The translations under genes and the position numbers were made by a program. Shown one piece after another: positions 42,999-50,177 of a stretch of DNA of 64,000 nt. Under the pieces are notes generated by a model. It made no database searches, was not told the DNA's origin, and was given only the letters and a program-made list of their open reading frames with translations. Source of the DNA: Trueperella pecoris (GTDB taxonomy: Bacteria > Actinomycetota > Actinomycetes > Actinomycetales > Actinomycetaceae); the NCBI RefSeq assembly GCF_014926385.1, contig NZ_CP053291.1:1-64000 (forward strand), read 5' to 3'. Numbering within the stretch: the first letter of the stretch is position 1; the number at the start of each line of letters is the position of its first letter.

Positions 42999-43020
42999 CC
43001 ATTCTATCTGGCCTCGCAGA

Positions 43021-43062
43021 GCAAGACAAGCAGTTGTGTCTAGACAACTGCTATGCTTGCTA
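43021..43062. other. Candidate oriT hairpin
   Basis: Nested inverted repeats have outer arms agcaag (43021-43026) and cttgct (43057-43062) and inner arms agcagttgt (43030-43038) and acaactgct (43045-43053) around gtctag. The site is 22 bp upstream of mobC, where oriT is usually found. A second perfect palindrome (12-bp arms, 43121-43148) and a weaker one (43158-43179) follow. The nick position cannot be fixed by eye. Confidence 0.55.
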
Positions 43063-43283
43063 CCAAATCACCCTAGGACTAAAAGCCCAGCGGGTTTGTG
43101 TTTTAGGGCATTGATAAATGAGCGGTCCAACCTCGAGGTTGGACCGCTCTTATGGTTCAGTTTCCGGCGTTGGAAACTGAATAACGGCCGGGAAAATGGT
43201 GGGGGAAGAGCGTTGTTTTTCGCGGGGGCGTGGTAATGTTTTTGATGGAGTTTCCGTCATCGTTGATGACGAAGGATAGTTAT

Positions 43284-43658
43284 ATGGCTACGAAGATGAG
43301 TCAAAAGGCGTTGGATGCGACGACAAAGGATCTATTCGCAGACGAGATCGGCTGCCTAGAACGGAAGCGTGTTGCGACCCAAGAAATCATCAAATTGATT
43401 GAGACTATCGAACCGCTCCATAGTGAACTATGTGAGCGCAGAGATGAACTGATCAGCCTTGGAGTTTCGCGCGCCCGTCTTATTAAAATGCTTGACGTCT
43501 CTGCCCTTAGTGAGAAAGTCTTGCGCGCAAAACCAGATGATCTTGTGCGCAGATCGCGCCGTGGTGAAGAACAAAATGAAAAGCAAGAATCTGTCAGTCA
43601 TGAAGAAACCCATGAAGGTATAGGTAGTGAAAGCGTTGACGAGCACCACGAATATTGA
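43284..43658 (+). CDS. Hypothetical coiled-coil protein
   Basis: The start at 43284 (MATKMSQKALD) is preceded by AAGGA at 43272-43276; upstream in-frame starts lack a site. The 124-aa protein is charged and helical, with a long leucine-spaced segment (residues 20-70) and a highly acidic tail. No family is recognised. It diverges from the mobC operon across the oriT-like region. Confidence 0.55.
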   Translation: MATKMSQKALDATTKDLFADEIGCLERKRVATQEIIKLIETIEPLHSELCERRDELISLGVSRARLIKMLDVSALSEKVLRAKPDDLVRRSRRGEEQNEKQESVSHEETHEGIGSESVDEHHEY

Positions 43659-43806
43659 TTGCACACATGTCCTCACCAGCGCTCATCGTGTGTCAGCTCT
43701 AAAGGACACTTGCGGTGGGTAGATGGAGAGAAATGGTTTGGTTGGCAGAAGAAAACTACCAGCCAAAACTACCGGACACGACGAGAGAGAATCGTTAGTG
43801 ATGGAA

Positions 43807-43853
43807 CGGGGACGCGCAACTAGCCTTGTTGGTTAAGGCTGTGCGCGTCCCCG
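43807..43853. terminator. Hairpin with 12-bp outer and 6-bp inner stem
   Basis: Outer arms 43807-43818 and 43842-43853 (cggggacgcgca) and inner arms 43822-43827 and 43835-43840 form a long stable stem. A pyrimidine-rich stretch cccttctcc follows, so it may end transcripts from the 43284 gene. Confidence 0.55.
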
Positions 43854-43981
43854 CCCTTCTCCATTCCTAGCGCGCTTCACCGATGTCAGCACGCTAGGTA
43901 ACCAGAGTCTGTAGTGTTTAGCCTACACGCAAATAATGTCGGAGGGCACCAATACAATCACAGACGAGGAAAGGAGGCATC

Positions 43982-44149
43982 GTGGCCGCACTCATTACGT
44001 TTCTAACTGCGTTTGGCCTAATAGTGTGGGAACTGATTAAAGCTATTGGCCGCCTCATCTTGTTTGCCATCAAACTCTACATTTGGTTGTGCCTGTTCGT
44101 CCTTAAGCTTGCCTTAGTTATTATCACCATCGGCCTGATCCGAATGTAG
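43982..44149 (+). CDS. Small membrane protein (55 aa)
   Basis: A GTG codon follows an AAGGAGG site (43971-43977, spacing 4). The frame reads VAALITFLTAFGLIVWELIK, then AIGRLILFAIKLYIW, then LCLFVLKLALVIITIGLIR and stops. It is almost entirely hydrophobic, with Lys/Arg at helix ends, giving two or three membrane passes. It sits alone between two hairpins and the insertion sequence. Such sizes fit a small toxin, exclusion or regulatory peptide; no function is shown. Confidence 0.6.
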   Translation: MAALITFLTAFGLIVWELIKAIGRLILFAIKLYIWLCLFVLKLALVIITIGLIRM

Positions 44150-44211
44150 AAAGCGCGGCAACATCAGTTTCGCTTAGGGCTGGGGTGGCCTAAGAATTAG
44201 GTCCACTTGGT

Positions 44212-45093
44212 TTAAGCGTTGACCGTGTTTTCTTGTTTCCATTGTTCCGCATACTTCCGCGGGCTGAGGTAGCCGAGTGCGGAGTGCGGATGGAAGTTAT
44301 TGTAACGTGATGACCATTGGGCCACGAGTAGGCGGGCATGCTCAAGGTTCTCGATACTGTTGTCCTCGAGGAGTTCGTCTCTCATCCGGTTATGGAACGA
44401 CTCAACGAACCCGTTATGCCATGGCTGGCCTGGCGGAATGAGCGCTTGGATCGTCTTATCCTCGGCCGCCCAGGCCTCGAGGGCGTGGGCTATGAACTCA
44501 GGCCCGTTGTCCATCCGAATCACCCTAGGGCGTCCTCCGCGCTCCAGACAAGCCACGTCGAGCAGTTCGATCACCGAGCCCGCATCAAGCTTTTTATCGA
44601 CCGCGAAGGCGACGTGCTCGCGGGTGTATTCATCAATAATGTTGCAAATCTTGATCATCTTGCCATGCCAGGTTGAATCGAACTGGAAGTCCAACGCCCA
44701 CACGTCGTTCGGGTACTGGCCAGCAGGAACATCACGCTGGCCGTGACCACTGAGGCGTTTACGCTTCTTGCGCGGCAACACGCGTAGACCTTCTTCACGC
44801 CACAAGCGCCGGAAAGTTTCCCGGCATACCCCATAACCCTCGGCGAGGGCGTTTCTCCAGGCACGCCGGTGTCCCCACCGGCGGTGATCACGCGCGAACT
44901 CGTGCATCCACTCGCGCAAGTCCGCGTATTTATCCGGCGTGCTTTCACGGGTCCTAGCGCGCCGGTAAGCACTGCGAGAGAGCCCAACGATCTGGCAGGA
45001 AAGTCTTTGGGAATAGCCCAGCCCAACGAGATGCCAGACGGCATCATGGCGGCGAGCTGGGCTTAGAAGTTTCCCTCCGATAATTCTTTCCAC
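44212..45093 (-). CDS. IS3-family transposase OrfB (DDE catalytic part)
   Basis: The 293-aa frame has an HTH_21 region (REWMHEFARDHRRWGHRRAW) and the rve catalytic domain: VWALDFQFD (first Asp), RMDNGPEF (second Asp) and GFVESFHNRMRDELL (Glu). It opens with GTG inside orfA and lies in the -1 frame relative to it. It is normally made as an OrfAB fusion by frameshifting near the tggaaag sequence. All catalytic residues are present, so the IS may be active. Confidence 0.9.
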   Translation of the reverse strand: MERIIGGKLLSPARRHDAVWHLVGLGYSQRLSCQIVGLSRSAYRRARTRESTPDKYADLREWMHEFARDHRRWGHRRAWRNALAEGYGVCRETFRRLWREEGLRVLPRKKRKRLSGHGQRDVPAGQYPNDVWALDFQFDSTWHGKMIKICNIIDEYTREHVAFAVDKKLDAGSVIELLDVACLERGGRPRVIRMDNGPEFIAHALEAWAAEDKTIQALIPPGQPWHNGFVESFHNRMRDELLEDNSIENLEHARLLVAQWSSRYNNFHPHSALGYLSPRKYAEQWKQENTVNA

Positions 45094-45347
45094 GCAGCCT
45101 TCTCCAGCTCTGCCTGACCCAGGAGGCGTTTGAGGCGCGTGTTCTCATCGCGCAGGCGCTGGAGCTCTTTCGCTTCGCTCTTGGTCATCGACCCATAGGT
45201 TGCCTGCCACCTATTCAACGTGGCTTCACTAATCCCAAGTTCGGTCAGGATCTGAGCCGTCGTCGAGCCTGATTCCTTCATCTCCCGCGCCTTATCAAGC
45301 TTACGAACAATCTGCTCAGGAGTATGCTTACTGAACTTCTTCACCAT
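45063..45347 (-). CDS. IS3-family transposase OrfA
   Basis: The 94-aa protein has an HTH (TPEQIVRKLDKAREMKESGSTT, then GISEATLNRW) and a leucine zipper (ELQRLRDENTRLKRLLGQAELEKAAW), the standard OrfA layout resembling the IS407-type group. It overlaps OrfB by 31 bp. Confidence 0.9.
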   Translation of the reverse strand: MVKKFSKHTPEQIVRKLDKAREMKESGSTTAQILTELGISEATLNRWQATYGSMTKSEAKELQRLRDENTRLKRLLGQAELEKAAWKELSEGNF

Positions 45348-45415
45348 TCATCCATTCTCCCCACCCACAGGCAGGGGATCAACGGACAACACTCAAGTCA
45401 CCTGGACCTAAAAAC

Positions 45416-46180
45416 CTAGGGCACTCCAGGGCCTTTGGGTAAATGTTTGGAGGAATTCTTCGGAATGAACCGTGCCGAAAGTTTCTCACCAATACGTTCT
45501 TGTATGTAAGTACGGACCTCGACGGCGCTCATCTTCTGTGCGGGGTCTGTTTCCGGAACAACTACTTGATCAAGAACGTCAGCTAGATGTGCGTTTGACC
45601 CGCTTACTTGGGAATGAAAACGTGCCTGAACAAATTTATCCCTTAGTGGTTGCCTAGCCAGTTTGTGCAGTGGCAACGGGTGGCCTGCCATTTCTGCCAA
45701 CTGGGCGAAGAAAACAGACTGAGTTCTAGTGTTGCCTTCACGAAAAGAATGAACAACATTGATCTCGCCCCATGCCTCCGCTAGCTGGAGGACAAATTCG
45801 TCACGGGGTAAGCCGCGGAGGAAGTCTGCCTGTGCGAGGCTAGCGAACTGGGCCTCGGCCGCCGCGGTGAGCCCAGGTCCGGGCGGATAATAGGGGTGAC
45901 CAGCTTTCTGCATACCGACAGTGCGCTCTTGGCCTGCCCACGGGTAAATGTCTTGAAAAATATGACGATGAACAGCCTTGAAGTGTGCATACGAAAAATC
46001 GCTCGCCAGTGGTCGGGAAATCCATTGGAGAATGCGCCAAGCGCTTAACTCATCCTCGGCGGCAGCCAGCATCCGACTATCACGAAGTCCAAGATGATTG
46101 ATAAGAACACCATTCCCATCAATGCCGATAGTCTCAGGGTAGAAATACGATTCCCAAGAAGATGCTTGGAAGTCCATCAT
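45416..46180 (-). CDS. Fic-domain AMPylator toxin (VbhT/FicT-like)
   Basis: The 254-aa protein has the Fic fold: FSYAHFKAVHRHIFQDIYPWAG, an ATP-site flap with MQKAGHPYYP, and the catalytic loop H144-SFREGNTRTQ-S155. The catalytic His, acidic residue, Gly-Asn and first Arg are present. The consensus HxFx(D/E)GNGRxxR would have Arg at 155; here it is Ser. It is preceded by a VbhA-like antitoxin with a TGATG junction. Fic toxins AMPylate topoisomerases or other targets. Confidence 0.88.
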   Translation of the reverse strand: MMDFQASSWESYFYPETIGIDGNGVLINHLGLRDSRMLAAAEDELSAWRILQWISRPLASDFSYAHFKAVHRHIFQDIYPWAGQERTVGMQKAGHPYYPPGPGLTAAAEAQFASLAQADFLRGLPRDEFVLQLAEAWGEINVVHSFREGNTRTQSVFFAQLAEMAGHPLPLHKLARQPLRDKFVQARFHSQVSGSNAHLADVLDQVVVPETDPAQKMSAVEVRTYIQERIGEKLSARFIPKNSSKHLPKGPGVP

Positions 46181-46368
46181 CAGCGCTTAACCGCGGCAAG
46201 AACCTCGGTAAGGTACTCCTCGTCGGTGATCTCACCGCGAGCAGAGCGGAGGATGCGGTCACGTGCTTGAGGGCTTAGCTCATTACCGCCAGCAATACGC
46301 ACAGCCGCGCCAGCCTCCTCAAGGGCTGCCTCAAGACTCAACCGCACACGTGCAATAGGTGTAGACAT
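46180..46368 (-). CDS. VbhA-like antitoxin of the Fic pair
   Basis: The start at 46368 follows a strong GGAGGAG site (complement of 46376-46382). The 62-aa product has LSPQARDRILRSARGEITDEEYL, the C-terminal signature of VbhA-like antitoxins. The inhibitory helix that should read (S/T)xxxE(G/N) aligns with A22-VRI-A26-G27, so both Ser and Glu are Ala. It sits immediately upstream of fic, the usual order. Confidence 0.75.
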   Translation of the reverse strand: MSTPIARVRLSLEAALEEAGAAVRIAGGNELSPQARDRILRSARGEITDEEYLTEVLAAVKR

Positions 46369-46470
46369 AGCAATCTCCTCCCTCTCTAACACCACCAATT
46401 CTACCAGCGGCCAACCCGTCACAATAGAGAAGAAAACTCATGATGTGAGCAGTTAGTACGTCATTTAACG

Positions 46471-46508
46471 GTCTGCGGTGGGCCCGCTTAGACGGACCCA
46501 CCGCAGAC
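46471..46508. terminator. Hairpin upstream of the antitoxin gene
   Basis: A 16-bp stem (46471-46486 with 46493-46508, one wobble) has loop cttaga. On the minus strand it lies between the 46607 gene and the antitoxin promoter and may insulate them. Confidence 0.5.
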
Positions 46509-46566
46509 TTCCCCATTGAGGTTCCTGAGAACGTGCGGCAATCGCGTCGCACGTGCGAGCGGGGGC

Positions 46567-46603
46567 GTTGGCCTCACCAGTACGAGGGCTTGGTGAGGCC
46601 AAC
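46567..46603 (-). terminator. Hairpin after the 121-aa hypothetical gene
   Basis: A 13-bp perfect stem (46567-46579 with 46591-46603) starts four bases after the gene's stop. No T-tract follows. Confidence 0.5.
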
Positions 46604-46606
46604 TAT

Positions 46607-46972
46607 CTAGGCCCATTGTGAGCGGAAAACGGGTTCACCGCTCCAGATGCTCGCTTCTTCACATTGATTAATGCTGACACTCGGGTGGCCTGCGTATGTG
46701 TGGATTTTGCGTCGGATTGGGTCGCCTAAGATGTTGTCGGGGTCGGGAGTAACGGTTTCCGATGCCCAGGTTAATGTCTCGTGTACGCGCTTGCCAATGG
46801 GCAGCAGCGTGACCATTTTGGCGGTTGCTTTGGTGACGATGTAGAAGTCAACGTTGGTTTGTTCCCATCCCCATGAAGAAACGAAAATCGTACCGACACC
46901 AATACGGCTCTCGGCCGTGGGACGCTGCGCAGTGAGTTGGCGTGCGTCAGCGTGGGTGACAGTGGTTGTCAT
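46607..46972 (-). CDS. Hypothetical protein (121 aa)
   Basis: AAGGAG precedes the start (complement of 46979-46984). The protein begins with a Thr/Ala-rich stretch, then VGTIFVSSWGWEQTNVDFYIVTKATAKMVTLLPIG, which reads as a small beta barrel. Related short proteins occur on actinobacterial plasmids and elements, but I cannot name a function. Confidence 0.65.
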   Translation of the reverse strand: MTTTVTHADARQLTAQRPTAESRIGVGTIFVSSWGWEQTNVDFYIVTKATAKMVTLLPIGKRVHETLTWASETVTPDPDNILGDPIRRKIHTYAGHPSVSINQCEEASIWSGEPVFRSQWA

Positions 46973-47267
46973 GGTTGTCTCCTTAGTTGGTGAATGCCAG
47001 CCTTGTGTGAGGCTTTGTTTTGCCTGCTGGCGATTGAAAGGAATAGGGCTGTTGTTGCCAGGTTGTGCAACCCGTAGGGCTAAGGGAGCGCGGTGGGCTA
47101 GTTCATGGCAAGAGAGCGCAGCGAACGGTCGTGAACTAGCCCATGGCTAGCAACCGAAGGCGCGTAGCGCTTGCACGTTCTGGCACAGGCCCTAGCCTTG
47201 AAAGCCAGCAGGAACAACAAATAGAAGAAAACCGGGTCCGCTTGCGGATTCCGTAGCCACGATAGTG
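46973..47267. other. Non-coding interval with one hairpin
   Basis: No credible gene is seen. A 12-bp inverted repeat (tgggctagttca, 47094-47105, with 47132-47143) encloses 26 nt rich in gcgcagcg. It may be a leader or a small RNA, but nothing identifies it. Confidence 0.4.
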
Positions 47268-47305
47268 GCAAAAGAAAGTGTGGCCGCCACAAAGGTGGCG
47301 GCCAC
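47268..47305 (-). terminator. Terminator of the par operon
   Basis: A perfect 11-bp stem (47280-47290 with 47295-47305) is followed on the minus strand by actttctttt. It begins 20 bp after the stop of the ribbon-helix-helix gene. Confidence 0.8.
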
Positions 47306-47325
47306 TGAGAAGACCCGATTTGGTC

Positions 47326-47661
47326 TTATACGATGCGGAAGTTTGGTACCACTCCGGCTTTCACGGCTGTAAATTGCTCACCATCGTTGAGTCGTTGCTC
47401 GGTTTCAAGGACGGCCTGCTCGAGGTGGTGTGTGGCCCAGGCTGATAGTGAGGTTATTCCTGAACCGGCTGATAGGTCAGCGAGGAAAGCTGCCCTGATT
47501 CTTCCATGGAGGTTATTGTCAAGGCGGATGGTTAGTTTTGTGCGAGCATCCTTGTTAACGATGCTGGCAGTGCTGGCAGTGCTGGCGGTGCCGGCTATGA
47601 TTGGGTCGTTAACGGGTGCTTTCGACAGGGTCGTCAAGAATTCTGGGTTTGGTTTTTTCAT
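47326..47661 (-). CDS. Ribbon-helix-helix partner of ParA
   Basis: The 111-aa protein has a flexible N-terminus containing AGTASTASTASI, then TKLTIRLDNNLHGRIRAAFLADLSAG and SLSAWATHHLEQAVLE. The short strand TKLTIRL followed by two helices is a ribbon-helix-helix fold, the type of centromere-binding protein in type Ib/III partition systems. It overlaps parA by four bases. Its own coding sequence contains four 9-bp units like those in the iteron arrays. Confidence 0.75.
   Translation of the reverse strand: MKKPNPEFLTTLSKAPVNDPIIAGTASTASTASIVNKDARTKLTIRLDNNLHGRIRAAFLADLSAGSGITSLSAWATHHLEQAVLETEQRLNDGEQFTAVKAGVVPNFRIV
47562..47597. repeat. Iteron array 1 (inside RHH gene)
   Basis: Four 9-bp units (tgctggcag, tgctggcag, tgctggcgg, tgccggcta) code for the STA repeats of the RHH protein. 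The same unit forms arrays 2 and 3. Confidence 0.65.
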
Positions 47662-48431
47662 CGGAGATTGTCCTTTAGCGTTGTGGTGATGGCTGTAAGG
47701 GCGGCTATAACAGCGTCGTCAGTGGTGGCAATAGGTTCATGTGCTGAGGCTGCTCGGGCGATGGCTTCGCGTTCTGGAATGAAGGGCTCGATGAGGTATC
47801 TACCGTAGTGCTCGCGCAATGCGCGTGCCCATTCTTGACGGTCGGTGCGATCTGGTCGCCATTCATTGACTGCAATGCCAGACAGTCTAAGACGCGGGTT
47901 GTAGTGTGCGCGAACGGTGGCGATGGTGTTGACCATTTCTGCTACTCCGTCAAAGGAGGCTTCGCGTGTGGTGGTCACGATCAGTGCGACGTCGGCAGCG
48001 ACGAGCGCGTTTGTTGTAAGCATTCCCAGAGAGGGTGGACAGTCAATGACAATATGGTCATAGCTGGTGCTCATGGCAGATGACATAGTTGCGAGCCGTG
48101 ATTCACGCCCAAGACTTGTGTCAGATTCTCTGGAGGCCAGAAGGCGATCCGATGGAAGTACATCAATATTCCAGGTGCGATGCTCGCTGGATGGGGATAT
48201 CGCTTGACGAGCGACGTCTCCGGATGCGCCTGTGGCGATAGCTGCCAAAACATCATTGAGAGTGAGTTGGCTAGAGCCAAGGCGTACATTCGTCACGGTT
48301 GTCGCGTTGCCCTGCGGATCAGCATCCACAAGTAACGTCGTCTCGCCACTGTTGGATAATAGATGGGCGAGGTTCGTGGATAGCGTGGTCTTGCCAACCC
48401 CGCCTTTTTGGTTACATACCGCGATAATCAT
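47658..48431 (-). CDS. parA: ParA-family partition ATPase
   Basis: The 257-aa protein has the deviant Walker A CNQKGGVGKTTLS (residues 7-19), LLVDADPQGN as motif A', and VIDCPPSLGML as Walker B. It is short and lacks an N-terminal HTH, as in type Ib ParA. Together with the RHH protein and the iterons it should keep the excised circle in dividing cells. Confidence 0.93.
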   Translation of the reverse strand: MIIAVCNQKGGVGKTTLSTNLAHLLSNSGETTLLVDADPQGNATTVTNVRLGSSQLTLNDVLAAIATGASGDVARQAISPSSEHRTWNIDVLPSDRLLASRESDTSLGRESRLATMSSAMSTSYDHIVIDCPPSLGMLTTNALVAADVALIVTTTREASFDGVAEMVNTIATVRAHYNPRLRLSGIAVNEWRPDRTDRQEWARALREHYGRYLIEPFIPEREAIARAASAHEPIATTDDAVIAALTAITTTLKDNLR

Positions 48432-48465
48432 TTGTGGGCCTCCATGTCCTTTCGTTAAAGAATTG

Positions 48466-48502
48466 GTGCCAGCACCTACGGCACTGCTGGCAGTGCTGGC
48501 GG
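48466..48502. repeat. Iteron array 2 (parA promoter region)
   Basis: A 19-bp sequence gtgccagcacctacggcac (48466-48484) and two tgctggc-type units (48485-48502) lie 35 bp upstream of parA. The 19-bp sequence is repeated exactly in reverse at 49844-49862. This is where a par operator would be expected. Confidence 0.65.
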
Positions 48503-48503
48503 G

Positions 48504-48815
48504 TTATTTGGTGCGGAATGTTGGTAAAGAGTATTTTTGTGCGATTGTGTTGAGCTCTTTACGGTAGGCGAGGATCGCTTTTGAGACGTGCTGTCCTTTG
48601 GATACGAGGCGCACCATTGCCTCAATGTCGTCGGTGTCAAGCACGGCTTGGAAGTGCTCACGGGTTTTGTCGTGAGCAAGATCGAGCTCGGCCGCGAGCA
48701 GCACGTTGGGTATCTGCCAGTAGGTGTTGGTTAAATCGCCACGCAAGAGCTTACGAGCTACGTCTCCATGCTTGGGATCACGGGTATAAGCGATGAGTTG
48801 TTTTATTGATGTCAT
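48504..48815 (-). CDS. Hypothetical protein coupled to integrase
   Basis: The 103-aa protein overlaps the integrase stop by four bases and is charged and helical (IAYTRDPKHGDVARKLLRGDL; REHFQAVLDTDDIEAMVRLV). It has no membrane segment and no recognised motif. Its position after int suggests a helper or regulatory role in recombination or maintenance. Confidence 0.6.
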   Translation of the reverse strand: MTSIKQLIAYTRDPKHGDVARKLLRGDLTNTYWQIPNVLLAAELDLAHDKTREHFQAVLDTDDIEAMVRLVSKGQHVSKAILAYRKELNTIAQKYSLPTFRTK

Positions 48816-49687
48816 GAGGGATTCCTGTTAGCTGAAGTTGGAGGATTTGAATCGGTCGTGGTGAATACTGGTAGGAGGTTGGTTGCTTCAGCCTCCTGGT
48901 TGTGCGCTACACGGGTATATAGCGCGGTGGTTTGAATAGATTCATGGCGAAGAAGTTCTTGAACAACGCGTATGTCTGCGCCGTGGCGAAGTAGCTCAGT
49001 ACCGTACGCGTGTCGGAGTTGGTGTGCGGTCATGGAAATTCCGTGTTTGGCAAATGCACGCTGAATTGTCGCGCCGACTGATGCTGGCCTGACGTGTCCC
49101 CCTACTGGTGAAGGGAACCAATATCCAGATCGTGGCATCGTTTCGAAGAGCGGGATTAATCCATCATTGATTGGGAGGAGCGATAGCTGTCCTCCTTTGC
49201 CTTCAACGGTAAATTGTTTGGCGACTAAGTCGAAGTCTTGACCGCGAGCTTTAGCGATTTCCGATACTCGAAGGCCACAGTTAAAAGCGAGGACGATCAT
49301 GCAGCGTGTTGTTTTGCGGAGTCCGCCAGCAAGTACTCTCGCAATATGCTCCGCAGCAATGGGCCTTGGACGATACTTAGGGCGTTTTGGTGCTCTCATA
49401 CCGAGAAGAGGGTTCTTTTTGCGTTTGCCTGTGATTTCTAGCCACCTGAAGAGCGCGCGTAAATGAGTAAAGTAAGTCCACTTCGTCTCTGCGCTGGGTT
49501 GGACAGAAATCCATTCAACGATCTCGCTTGTGGTCAATGACAAAGGGGAGCGATCCTGCGCTTCGCAGATTCTTTGCGTGATGCGCACGCGCTCCTCAAT
49601 GGTTTTAAGACTCAAGGCTTGTGCGTGCATGGCGGTTGTCCAGTCGCGGCAGATGTGAGCGGTCTGAATTTGGTTGTGTATTTCCAT
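48812..49687 (-). CDS. int: Tyrosine recombinase / integrase
   Basis: The 291-aa protein has an N-terminal SAM-like core-binding domain (SLSLTTSEIVEWISVQPSAE...) and a catalytic domain. The latter shows Arg in CGLRVSEIAKA, H-x-x-R in TAHQLRHAYGTELLR, then LRHESIQTTALYTRV with His and the nucleophilic Tyr. It is short and XerD-like. It lies 240 bp from attR, reads away from it, and should catalyse integration into tRNA-Thr. Confidence 0.93.
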   Translation of the reverse strand: MEIHNQIQTAHICRDWTTAMHAQALSLKTIEERVRITQRICEAQDRSPLSLTTSEIVEWISVQPSAETKWTYFTHLRALFRWLEITGKRKKNPLLGMRAPKRPKYRPRPIAAEHIARVLAGGLRKTTRCMIVLAFNCGLRVSEIAKARGQDFDLVAKQFTVEGKGGQLSLLPINDGLIPLFETMPRSGYWFPSPVGGHVRPASVGATIQRAFAKHGISMTAHQLRHAYGTELLRHGADIRVVQELLRHESIQTTALYTRVAHNQEAEATNLLPVFTTTDSNPPTSANRNPS

Positions 49688-49767
49688 GTTCCAAGATTGC
49701 GCCCATGAAGGCCTCCAAGGCGGCTATAGATATGCATTTGCCTTCGATGTCGATGATTGCTGCACTT

Positions 49768-49857
49768 GTCAGTGCTGTCAGTGCTGTCAGTGCTGTCAGT
49801 GCTGTCAGTGCTGTCAGTGCTGTCAGTGCTGTCAGTGCCAGCGGTGCCGTAGGTGCT
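49768..49857. repeat. Iteron array 3 (ten 9-bp units next to attR)
   Basis: Seven perfect tandem copies of gtcagtgct (49768-49830) are followed by three degenerate ones. The last bases overlap the 19-bp sequence shared in reverse with array 2. The array lies between the integrase start and the right attachment core. There are no spacers, so it is not CRISPR. Confidence 0.9.
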
Positions 49858-49928
49858 GGCACATGACTAACGAAAAAGATCCAGATATCCCATATGATTT
49901 CCCATACTGCCCACGAAGGGTTGCTCTT

Positions 49929-49968
49929 GTAATGAGAAGGTCGTGGGTTCGATTCCCACAGGCGGCTC
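49929..49968 (+). other. attR core (40 bp)
   Basis: It is identical to 29576-29615. The left flank (ttgctctt) is element sequence. The right flank (cagagggaag) is the original chromosomal sequence after the tRNA gene. Confidence 0.92.
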
Positions 49969-49978
49969 CAGAGGGAAG

Positions 49979-50016
49979 TCCCCGCGATCACAACGAAAAG
50001 TGGTCGCGGGGATTTC
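49979..50016 (+). terminator. Displaced native terminator of tRNA-Thr
   Basis: A 13-bp stem (49979-49991 with 50000-50012, one wobble) and T-rich tail tttctt lie right after attR, where the tRNA-Thr terminator stood before insertion. Confidence 0.8.
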
Positions 50017-50177
50017 TTCATATCGAGGCCCAAACGCGGATTTGACAGCCATGAGGACAGCCATTCGGCTTTACCCGGGCGTGTGAGCGGTTTCCGCGCT
50101 GGTGTGCCGGTTCTCGCTCCTAGGATAAGGGAGTGCTTCGGGGCGAGGCTCAACGCGAGATCTTATGTATAGACCGG

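Larger units (their letters stand above)
44197..45411 (-). mobile_element. IS3-family insertion sequence
   Basis: The 1215-bp unit is bounded by imperfect inverted repeats that start ttaggtcca at each end (44197 onward and complement of 45411). It carries two overlapping transposase frames on the minus strand. No clear target duplication is seen beside the ends, so either the ends are slightly misplaced or the flank has changed. Confidence 0.85.
29576..49968. mobile_element. Integrated conjugative element in tRNA-Thr
   Basis: The 20.4-kb segment is flanked by 40-bp direct repeats and is visibly less GC-rich than the chromosome around it. It carries a tyrosine recombinase next to attR and a repressor/excisionase pair next to attL. 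One block (32.4-37.8 kb, plus strand) encodes the mating channel. A convergent block (42.6-37.9 kb, minus strand) encodes coupling protein, relaxase and MobC. ParA, iterons and a replication-initiator-like protein suggest the circular form can replicate or segregate. The channel set (PrgI, VirB4, hydrolase, TrbL) is the Gram-positive type. Confidence 0.93.

Noticed and set aside
44190-45420. Target-site duplication of the IS3-type element
   Set aside because: The bases beside the two inverted ends (taagaa and aaacct) do not repeat, so no duplication is claimed.
49768-49857. CRISPR-like array
   Set aside because: The 9-bp units are directly tandem with no spacers, and there are no cas genes. 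They fit iterons of a partition system.
49605-50153. Open frame of 182 codons across attR on the minus strand as a stand-alone gene
   Set aside because: It starts in chromosomal sequence with no ribosome site and consists of antisense tRNA, the iteron array (LTA repeats) and integrase out of frame. Its only likely meaning is as the tail of the repressor in the circular form.
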